From positions 1 to 6,470 of the forward strand of contig JAPLYJ010000038.1 of NCBI GenBank assembly GCA_026395655.1: DNA of 6,470 nucleotides, in the 5' to 3' direction. The DNA comes from Candidatus Parcubacteria bacterium. Its GTDB lineage: Bacteria; Patescibacteriota; Minisyncoccia; UBA6257; JAPLYJ01. Shown in pieces: positions 1-5,311 of the stretch (position 1 is the first letter of the stretch; each line of letters begins with the position of its first letter). The notes below the pieces were generated by a model that was given only the letters and a program-made list of their open reading frames with translations, did no database searches and was not told where the DNA came from. The translations under genes were made by a program, and so were the position numbers.

Positions 1-5
1 ATAGC

Positions 6-33
6 TTGACAAAATTAAATAAGCGAGTATAAT
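6..33 (+). promoter_or_regulatory. Full-consensus sigma70-type promoter
   Basis: A perfect TTGACA -35 box (6-11) is followed, after a 16-base spacer, by a perfect TATAAT -10 box (28-33). This is the only exact match to both hexamers I found in the window. Transcription would start near 39-41, heading rightward into a stretch with no protein gene, which suggests it drives an RNA gene. An ATG overlapping the -10 box (32-34) opens only a 9-codon reading frame and lies upstream of the expected start site, so it is not considered a gene. Confidence 0.75.
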
Positions 34-38
34 GAAAG

Positions 39-249
39 GCATAAGAATGATGAAAACTTGAAACAGGTTTTTTAATTGGCTCTTTGTAAAAACTCATTAA
101 CCTGTAGGTAATCAGGCTCAAAAATTGGGGATGGCCTGTCTGGGATTTATTTTTAGGGTATCTTGGTTTCGGCTGGGGTATTTCTTGGGTAAGTTCTTAA
201 TCTCTGCCAATTGGCGGAGGACTTTTGCCTGCAGATTAATGGGTTTTTT
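39..249 (+). ncRNA. Putative structured non-coding RNA, family not identified
   Basis: The stretch after the promoter has no convincing ORF but can fold as a compact RNA. Bases 37-45 pair with 222-230 (eight of nine positions), joining the two ends. Bases 51-59 pair with 191-199 (eight of nine, one wobble). Between these helices sits a 7-bp hairpin (202-208 with 213-219, AATT loop), giving a three-way junction. Inside are hairpins 63-69/99-105 (7 bp), 113-118/133-138, and a wobble-rich hairpin 159-167/172-180 capped by TTCG. A run of six T at 244-249 could end the transcript, although no strong hairpin sits directly before it. I saw no RNase P, tmRNA or SRP RNA signature motifs, and it does not resemble the E. 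coli 6S sequence, but a divergent 6S-like regulator is possible. The 3' end converges on the pilus ATPase gene. Both ends are estimates. Confidence 0.5.
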
Positions 250-3145
250 AATACCCTAAAACTCTTTGCAATTCTTGCCAAGAAGTAGTTCCATCTAAAA
301 GACGGATCAAACCACTAGCCGATATGTTTAAATATCGGTTTTTTAATTTTTCTGTCAATATTTCATAGCTTAGACCTTGGCTGATATATGATTTGATTTC
401 TTCGTCTACTAAAATAGCTTCAAAGATAGCCATCATGCCAAAATATCCTGTAAATTGGCATTCAGCACAACCCACAGATTCATAAATTTGTTTGTTTTCC
501 GTCTCTAATAATGTTTTATATTCTTCAGGTGTATTATTTTTTTCTTTTTGGATCATTTGTATCTGTTCTTCGTTTAAAGATATTGATTTTTTACATTTAG
601 GGCAAAGTTTTCTGATAATTCTTTGGCTGACAAGTCCATTTAATCCTACGCTGATATTTGCATCATCTAATTTGAAGCTTTTTAACCTAGCTATACTGGA
701 AAGAGCATCGTTAGTATGTATGGTGGACAAGATTAGATGTCCTGTTAATGCTGCTTGTGTAGCCATTTTAGCTGTAGCCTCGTCTCTAATTTCACCGATG
801 AGTATGATATTTGGGTTTTGGCGCAAAAGAATACGTAAGGCTGATTCAAAGGTGTAGCCATGAGCTTCATCTACTTGAGTTTGCAAGGCTCCTGGTAAAC
901 GATATTCAATAGGGTCTTCTACGGTAATGATTTTTACTCCTGGTTGATTTAATTTATTCAAAATACCAAAAAGAGTGGTGGTTTTACCTGAACCAGTAGG
1001 TCCACAAACTAATAATATACCAGTAGGTTTAAGAGTTTTTTCAATTGTTTTTAAAGTTTGGGGTAGTAGACCTAATTCTTCTAATTTAATGATACCTATA
1101 TCTTTTTGTAAAATTCTTAAAACAGCTGATTCTCCATATCCTCCGGGGATGATGGAAACACGTACATCTTTTTCCCCATTTTGGGAAATATAGAATCTAC
1201 CTTCTTGGACACTTTTTGTGATTTGGGTATCAGCACCAGAAAGTTCTTTGATTTGGTTAATGAGTGGTAAATATTCGTTGGCATTTATTTCTGCTATATT
1301 ATGTAATACATTGTCTATACGATATCTAATTAAAACAATATTTTGTTGAGGTTCGATATGAATATCTGTAGCTCTGCTTAAAAGTCCGCCGGAGATAATT
1401 AATTTAATTTTTAAAAGAAGATCAGCATTTTTTAAGATTTCTGTTCTTTTTTCTAATTGTTCTAAAAATTTTTTAACATTTTCTTCGTCAGTTTGATTGA
1501 TTTTTAAAACACGAGACAATGTTTTGCTAATTAATTTTTCATATAATTTAGTAATGTATTCCATGTCTCCGGCTACGCGGTAGACCTCTTCTAATGAAGT
1601 AATTCCTGAAATGGCTTTTAATAATCCATCATGAAAAAGTGGGATCATACCTTCGTCTATGGCTTTTTCTCTGATAACATTAACGGGGTCACCTTTTAAA
1701 ACAAGTTGATTAATATTTTCTGTAGGGATTAATCCTTCGTAAATAGCTATTTGCCCTTTATATCCTAAAGACATACATTTATCACACCCCTTAGCACGGT
1801 ATAAGTATTTTATTTCTTGAGGAGCTTCTAAATCTGCTTTAGGCGAAATAATGGAAAAAGCTTTTAAAATTTTTTCTTTAGTTTCTCCGTCAGGTTCATA
1901 TTGTTCTTTACAATGAGGACAAAGTTTACGCACTAAACGTTGGGCCATGATTAATTTTAAAGAAGAGGGTAAAAGCTTCCTGTCTATACCTAATTCAATA
2001 AGGCGATTGATAGTATCAGAAGCTTCGTTGGTATGCAAGGTGGAAAAAACTAGATGTCCGGTTAAAGAAGCTTGAATAGCAATTTCTGCTGTTTCTTTGT
2101 CTCTGATTTCTCCTACTAGGATAACATCAGGATCTTGGCGCATAATGGATTTAAGTCCAGAAGCAAAGATGGGATTTTCAATGGTAATTATTTTAATTCC
2201 TGGGGACACTTTTCTTTTTAAAAGAGCGTAAAGTGTGGTGGTTTTACCTGACCCAGTAGGACCAGTATTTAATATTAAACCATTGGGACTAGCGGTTTGA
2301 TTGTTGATCATTTTGATATCTTGATCTTTGAAACCAAGTTCTTCTAAATCATATGACATCTTGTCAGGGTTAAGCAATCTAAAAACTAAAAATTCTCCAT
2401 AGGCACCAGGGATACTAGAAACACGTACTTCAAAATCTTCTGAATTGTTAGATATCTCAAAACGCCCATCTTGAGGTTGATTTAAAATATTTAATTTTAA
2501 GCCAGCGTGAAGTTTAAGTCTGTCTCTAATTGATTTATAAATTTTTAAATCAAAATGCAAAATATCGTAAAGTACGCCATCTATTCTAAAACGTATTAAA
2601 CATTGGTTTTCTTGAGGTTCAATATGGATATCTGAAGCATCTGTTAAGATAGCTGATTTTAAGATTAAACTGACTATCAAGGTAACATTATCTGAGCTTG
2701 TATTTTTGATTTTTTCTTCTAGAAATTGAAAATTAACAGAATCTGTTTGGCTAACATTTATTTTACTAGAAAGACTTTCTGGTCTAATTTTAATATTTTT
2801 ATATTTGTCCCAAGCTTTTTCTAAACTTTGTTGAGAAGCAATAAAAATTTTAATTTGATATCCTTGGTTTTTAAGATCAGCTATAATTTTTAAAACTTCT
2901 TGTGTTTCAGGATCAAAAATAGCTAAAGCTAATTCTTTAGCCAATCTTTGAAAAGGTATGAGGTTTAATTTTGTAGCGATTTCAAAAGGTATAGTTTCTA
3001 AAGCATCACTTTCAATAGGGGTTTTGTCTAAATCAATATAATCAAGATTCAGTTTCAAAGCTTTTCTTTGAGCTTCTCTCTCTTTGCTTTCGTGCCAAAG
3101 ACTAGAAAGAGCATTTTGGCGATTTTGTGTTAATTCGTTATCCAT
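248..3145 (-). CDS. pilB: Tandem PilB/GspE-family type IV pilus (type II secretion) ATPase, two fused ATPase modules
   Basis: PilB/GspE proteins are cytoplasmic hexameric ATPases that power pilus or pseudopilus assembly at the inner membrane. This one has 965 residues, against roughly 560-570 for an ordinary PilB. Residues about 30-118 resemble the MshEN/T2SSE N-terminal domain. Module 1 (about 155-545) has ASDIHIEP (170-177), Walker A GPTGSGKTT (295-303), Walker B ILVGEIRD (342-349), the His box GHLVFSTLHT (363-372) and zinc-type CPHC/CDKC pairs (409-412, 454-457). Module 2 (about 570-965) repeats the set: ATDIHIEP (592-599), Walker A (715-723), Asp box TVEDPIE (741-747), Walker B ILIGEIRD (781-788), His box (802-811), CPKC/CAEC (848-851, 893-896). 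Module 1 has TIENPI (321-326) and then lacks 19 residues present in module 2. The ATG at 3145 is chosen because an in-frame TAG lies at 3164-3166; no ribosome site precedes it. No other pilus genes are in the window. Type IV pilus assembly is likelier than type II secretion, but the sequence alone does not settle it. Confidence 0.93.
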   Translation of the reverse strand: MDNELTQNRQNALSSLWHESKEREAQRKALKLNLDYIDLDKTPIESDALETIPFEIATKLNLIPFQRLAKELALAIFDPETQEVLKIIADLKNQGYQIKIFIASQQSLEKAWDKYKNIKIRPESLSSKINVSQTDSVNFQFLEEKIKNTSSDNVTLIVSLILKSAILTDASDIHIEPQENQCLIRFRIDGVLYDILHFDLKIYKSIRDRLKLHAGLKLNILNQPQDGRFEISNNSEDFEVRVSSIPGAYGEFLVFRLLNPDKMSYDLEELGFKDQDIKMINNQTASPNGLILNTGPTGSGKTTTLYALLKRKVSPGIKIITIENPIFASGLKSIMRQDPDVILVGEIRDKETAEIAIQASLTGHLVFSTLHTNEASDTINRLIELGIDRKLLPSSLKLIMAQRLVRKLCPHCKEQYEPDGETKEKILKAFSIISPKADLEAPQEIKYLYRAKGCDKCMSLGYKGQIAIYEGLIPTENINQLVLKGDPVNVIREKAIDEGMIPLFHDGLLKAISGITSLEEVYRVAGDMEYITKLYEKLISKTLSRVLKINQTDEENVKKFLEQLEKRTEILKNADLLLKIKLIISGGLLSRATDIHIEPQQNIVLIRYRIDNVLHNIAEINANEYLPLINQIKELSGADTQITKSVQEGRFYISQNGEKDVRVSIIPGGYGESAVLRILQKDIGIIKLEELGLLPQTLKTIEKTLKPTGILLVCGPTGSGKTTTLFGILNKLNQPGVKIITVEDPIEYRLPGALQTQVDEAHGYTFESALRILLRQNPNIILIGEIRDEATAKMATQAALTGHLILSTIHTNDALSSIARLKSFKLDDANISVGLNGLVSQRIIRKLCPKCKKSISLNEEQIQMIQKEKNNTPEEYKTLLETENKQIYESVGCAECQFTGYFGMMAIFEAILVDEEIKSYISQGLSYEILTEKLKNRYLNISASGLIRLLDGTTSWQELQRVLGY

Positions 3146-3188
3146 AAAAACGTATGTGTATGCCTATATCCTAATTAAAATATATAAA

Positions 3189-3206
3189 ATGCGCAAGTAG
3201 TCGCAT
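3189..3206. repeat. Short inverted repeat in the pilB leader
   Basis: ATGCG (3189-3193) and CGCAT (3202-3206) form a 5-bp stem around an 8-base loop. If the -10 element at 3205-3210 is used, transcripts start near 3198 and would contain only part of this stem, so it is more likely a DNA-level site or chance. Its right part contains a 12-mer that recurs before tsaE. Confidence 0.3.
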
Positions 3207-3213
3207 CATACCA
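3205..3213 (-). promoter_or_regulatory. Possible extended -10 promoter for the tandem pilus ATPase
   Basis: Read leftward, the sequence is TGG followed by TATGAT, which fits an extended -10 element (TGN plus a near-consensus hexamer). No convincing -35 box lies 16-18 bases upstream. Transcription would start near 3198, giving a leader of about 53 bases before the ATG at 3145. This is the best candidate in the gap, but AT-rich spacers yield such matches by chance. Confidence 0.4.
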
Positions 3214-3285
3214 TTATTTAAATTAGTAAGTTTAGAAATAGTTTAGTTGGCTTTTTGATTTGATAAAGTTTTTGGTAAAAATTAT

Positions 3286-3324
3286 GTGACGCCGTAGTGT
3301 AAAATAGTTACATTGCCAGGTCAC
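3286..3324. repeat. Nested, symmetric inverted repeat in the intergenic gap
   Basis: Outer arms GTGAC (3286-3290) and GTCAC (3320-3324) enclose inner arms TGTAA (3298-3302) and TTACA (3308-3312). The spacers on both sides are exactly 7 bases and the central loop is 5 bases, so both arm pairs share one centre. The 7-base spacers do not pair with each other. This shape suits a site bound by a symmetric protein better than a transcription terminator. No T-run follows it on either strand. Its function is unknown. Confidence 0.45.
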
Positions 3325-3325
3325 A

Positions 3326-3341
3326 ACAATCAGAGAATTGT
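3326..3341. repeat. Small hairpin beside the nested repeat
   Basis: ACAAT (3326-3330) and ATTGT (3337-3341) form a 5-bp stem with a 6-base loop, directly after the nested inverted repeat and before the palindromic repeat copy at 3344-3374. No T-run follows in either direction, so a Rho-independent terminator is not supported. Confidence 0.35.
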
Positions 3342-3343
3342 GC

Positions 3344-3374
3344 CAAGCTACAATTTAGTACTAATTTGTATTGT
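3344..3374 (+). repeat. Degenerate copy of the DUF4143 promoter palindrome arm
   Basis: This 31-base stretch matches 4618-4648 at 26 of 31 positions without gaps, starting with the shared CAAGCTACA. It also contains its own palindrome at 3349-3370, centred between 3359 and 3360, with a single T-T mismatch per half. It lies about 50 bases beyond the stop of the DUF4143 ATPase gene, while the better copy lies just before that gene's start, so related repeats in the same orientation bracket the gene. Confidence 0.6.
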
Positions 3375-3423
3375 CTAGACGGGTAAAATTGTGGTTAAAA
3401 TAATGGGAGATAATAAATTTTTG

Positions 3424-4584
3424 CTATTTGTTTTCTAAAATAGATGATATCTTTTCGAAATAATTTTGGGTAGTAACAACCTCAGAAGTATTTTTTAGAG
3501 GAAAGATTTCTTGAGCTTCGCCTTTTTTTGATTTAATTTCAACCGTAATATAATTTTTTTTATAATCTTCGATAACAAGGTCAATCTCTTTGCCATCATA
3601 TTCTCTATAAAAATATAGGTTCACTTTGGCGTTAGCAAGTCTACGCATTTTTTCAAGTTCTAAGATAATAAAATTTTCAAATACTCCACCTTTATCTTGA
3701 CGAAGATTTAAATCTCTAAAATCCTGGATTAAAATATTACGAATACCTAAATCATAAAAATATAGTTTACGGTTTTTAGATACCGCTTTTCTAATATTTG
3801 TTTTAAATGATGGCAAAGGTATTAAAATATAGTTTTTGATAAAAATTTCAATATAGTTTGAAACAGTGGACGGATTTGCACCCAAAGAACTTGCAATTTC
3901 GCGCATAGAAACCTCAGAACCCAATTGAAGGGCAATTTTGGTTAATATGTCCTTTGCTAATTTTTGATTTTTCAATTCATATATATCAATTACATCTTTA
4001 AGTACATAGGCATCTAATATTTTTTGAAGCAAGTCTATTCGATCTTTTTCGCTCAGGTTATCTTTTGTGTATACCTCAGGATATGTTCCCCAGATTTGTG
4101 CTTTTTTAGCTAGTTGTATTCCAAATTCCGCTTCCTCGGAAGCTTTGGGTTTCTCGTTATCCATAATCTCAGAGATAGAAAGAGGCAGACAATAAATTTC
4201 ATTAAATCTTCCTGCCATCGTATCAAATTCAAAAGATGTTTTTTGTCGAAGTTCTGAACTACCAGTGGCTATCACTTTCACTTTAAATTCATCGTGAAGC
4301 AATTTAAGCATTACAGTTGCTTCAGGATAGTTTTGTACTTCATCAATTAAAATAACCTTATTTTCTTTGACAATTTTTTCCAATACTTCTCTGCGTGGTG
4401 CGAATTTCTCACGATCAGATTCAAAATCAAAATTGTATTTTGCCACACCTAATTCTTGGGCTAACTTATCAATCAACGTTGTCTTTCCGGAACGTCTTGG
4501 ACCCCAAATAAACAATATTTTTGTCTCATCGCTTTTTAAGTATGCGTCTATATTTTCTTCTATTTTTCTTTTTAATATATTCAT
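3424..4584 (-). CDS. AAA+ ATPase with DUF4143 C-terminal domain
   Basis: A 386-residue protein with the layout of the widespread AAA (AAA_14)/DUF4143 family. The N-terminal ATPase part has Walker A GPRRSGKTT (28-36), Walker B VILIDEVQ (77-84), a sensor-1-like ATGSSEL (106-112) and AGRF (124-127), where the arginine may act in trans. Residues about 225-253 look like a winged helix (MREIASSLGANPSTVSNYIE). The C-terminal part carries E304 in FENFIILEL, D335 in KEIDLVI and E349-x-K351 in VEIKSKK, a pattern like the PD-(D/E)xK nuclease fold reported for DUF4143. The cellular job of this family is not established; proposals include DNA-related or mobile-element functions. Length is normal and the frame is intact. 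The ATG at 4584 fits the usual family start. An out-of-frame ATG 10 bases upstream sits better spaced behind AGGAG but opens a different frame. The gene stands alone, with its promoter inside a long palindrome. Confidence 0.9.
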   Translation of the reverse strand: MNILKRKIEENIDAYLKSDETKILFIWGPRRSGKTTLIDKLAQELGVAKYNFDFESDREKFAPRREVLEKIVKENKVILIDEVQNYPEATVMLKLLHDEFKVKVIATGSSELRQKTSFEFDTMAGRFNEIYCLPLSISEIMDNEKPKASEEAEFGIQLAKKAQIWGTYPEVYTKDNLSEKDRIDLLQKILDAYVLKDVIDIYELKNQKLAKDILTKIALQLGSEVSMREIASSLGANPSTVSNYIEIFIKNYILIPLPSFKTNIRKAVSKNRKLYFYDLGIRNILIQDFRDLNLRQDKGGVFENFIILELEKMRRLANAKVNLYFYREYDGKEIDLVIEDYKKNYITVEIKSKKGEAQEIFPLKNTSEVVTTQNYFEKISSILENK

Positions 4585-4589
4585 ATAGT

Positions 4590-4620
4590 ATCATATTACT
4601 CCTAAATTGTAGTTTGTCAA
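4590..4620 (-). promoter_or_regulatory. Promoter of the DUF4143 ATPase gene, embedded in a palindrome
   Basis: Read leftward, a perfect TTGACA (4615-4620) is followed 16 bases later by TAATAT (4593-4598), or 19 bases later by TATGAT (4590-4595). Either -10 would start transcription within a few bases of the ATG at 4584, so the message may be leaderless or nearly so. In that case the AGGAG at 4601-4605 (14 bases before the start) would not be in the transcript. The -35 box occupies the centre of the inverted repeat and the spacer is its left arm, so a protein bound to the palindrome would block the promoter. Confidence 0.6.
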
Positions 4621-4642
4621 GCTACATTTTAGGAGTAATATG
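4592..4642. repeat. Long near-perfect inverted repeat (21-base arms)
   Basis: The left arm (4592-4612) and right arm (4622-4642) are reverse complements at 20 of 21 positions, around a 9-base centre; further weak pairing inside the centre leaves a 3-base loop. It lies 8 bases before the DUF4143 ATPase start. On each strand it contains a -35-like hexamer in the centre (TTGACA leftward, TTGTCA rightward) and TAATAT at a 16-base spacing in the arm, making it a symmetric two-way promoter. It could be an operator, or in read-through RNA a hairpin hiding the AGGAG. No T-run follows, so it is not a standard terminator. Confidence 0.85.
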
Positions 4643-4648
4643 TATGGT
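4618..4648 (+). repeat. Right copy of the 31-base repeat bracketing the DUF4143 gene
   Basis: This is the right arm of the long palindrome plus neighbouring bases. It matches 3344-3374 at 26 of 31 positions in the same orientation. The remaining gap up to tsaE (4649-4852, about 200 bases) has no ORF I can support, only short CAAG/CTTG pairings and T-rich runs. Confidence 0.6.
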
Positions 4649-4813
4649 CTGGGGAGGGAATAGTGTTTATTCTAAAGTATATCATATTAACAAGACATCT
4701 TGAAAATATTGGTTAAATCATGTAAAAAGACACTCAAATTATGGTAGATCTCTAATATTATACGATTAGAAACAAGTTTTTTTATGATGGCTTGATTTAA
4801 ATGATTGCGCAAG

Positions 4814-4841
4814 TAGTTTTTTTATTTTTATCTGTTAGAAT
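4814..4841 (+). promoter_or_regulatory. Probable extended -10 promoter of the tsaE cluster
   Basis: TGT followed by TAGAAT (4833-4841) fits an extended -10 element. The -35 region is poor (TAGTTT at 4814-4819 with a 16-base spacer). Transcription would start around 4847-4849, only 4-6 bases before the tsaE ATG at 4853, implying an almost leaderless message. A T-rich stretch (4817-4830) fills the spacer. Confidence 0.5.
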
Positions 4842-4852
4842 ATATTAAAGAC

Positions 4853-5308
4853 ATGAAAATATCATTGATTAGCCAAAATGTTAAAGAAACGCATTTGTGT
4901 GGTGCTATTTTAGCACAAGCTTTAGAAGAAGGGGGAATAGTAAAGAATAAAGGTGCAGCTATAGTTTCTTTAGAGGGTAATCTTGGCAGCGGTAAGACTG
5001 AGTTTGTTAAAGGTATGGGGCAAGCTTTGAAAATTAAAAAAAAGATTTTAAGTCCCACTTTTCTTTTGTTAAAATCATATCCTTTAAAAGGAAGTCGTTT
5101 TTCAAATTTTTATCATTTAGATTGTTATCGTGTCTTAGCTAAAAATATGATGTCTTTGGGATTAGAAGATATTTTTAAAGATAAACAATCTATTGTGGTT
5201 ATAGAATGGGGAGATTTGTTAAAAAATGTTTTAAAATCAGATATTATTAGAATTAAATTTAAAGTTTTAAATAAAAAAGAACGCTTGATTGAGTTTGTGA
5301 TAAAATAA
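4853..5308 (+). CDS. tsaE: TsaE, ATPase of tRNA t6A37 modification
   Basis: TsaE is a small P-loop ATPase that works with TsaB and TsaD in the cytoplasm to transfer the threonylcarbamoyl group to A37 of tRNAs reading ANN codons. The 151 residues match the family's normal size. Visible motifs, in order: Walker A GNLGSGKT (42-49), the SPTF switch motif (67-70), HLDCYR (88-93, the family's HxDxYR), GLEDIF (103-108) and the late VIEWGD (116-121). The ATG at 4853 gives the usual short lead-in before the first helix; no Shine-Dalgarno sequence precedes it, in keeping with a nearly leaderless transcript. It is the first gene of a rightward cluster and ends 3 bases before the exonuclease gene. TsaB and TsaD are not in this window. 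The frame is intact and no key residue is missing. Confidence 0.95.
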   Translation: MKISLISQNVKETHLCGAILAQALEEGGIVKNKGAAIVSLEGNLGSGKTEFVKGMGQALKIKKKILSPTFLLLKSYPLKGSRFSNFYHLDCYRVLAKNMMSLGLEDIFKDKQSIVVIEWGDLLKNVLKSDIIRIKFKVLNKKERLIEFVIK

Positions 5309-5311
5309 AAA

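Noticed and set aside
32..60. Nine-codon reading frame MKGIRMMKT as a leader peptide
   Set aside because: Its ATG overlaps the -10 box, so it would lie upstream of the transcript start.
30..118. c-di-GMP binding by the N-terminal MshEN-like domain (residues about 30-118 of the tandem ATPase)
   Set aside because: The RLGxxL-type first half-motif needed for c-di-GMP binding by MshEN domains is not visible, so I do not claim this regulation. Positions given here are residues, at roughly bases 2792-3058.
241..256. GGGT/ACCC hairpin at the pilB stop codon as a bidirectional terminator
   Set aside because: Only a 4-bp stem with an 8-base loop and no T-run after it on either strand; the T-run is in the loop.
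492..1193. Open frames on the + strand at 492-857 and 975-1193
   Set aside because: They lie inside the tandem ATPase gene on the opposite strand, have no family motifs, and are shadows of its coding frame.
4587..4689. Direct repeat resembling AGTAT plus CATATTA at 4587-4598 and near 4677-4689
   Set aside because: Short, AT-only, and interrupted by a 2-base insertion; expected by chance in this composition.
4367..4703. Open frames on the + strand at 4367-4588 and 4521-4703
   Set aside because: They overlap the start of the DUF4143 gene and its palindrome. The hydrophobic residues come from reading AT-rich sequence antisense, with no ribosome site or motif.
4773..4829. CAAG/CTTG/CAAG pairings followed by a T-run, like a terminator or attenuator before tsaE
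   Set aside because: The stems are only 4 bp with long loops, too weak for a Rho-independent terminator; the T-run more likely belongs to the tsaE promoter.
4828..5058. Open frame on the - strand at 4828-5058
   Set aside because: It is antisense to tsaE, whose motifs are unambiguous; no independent support.
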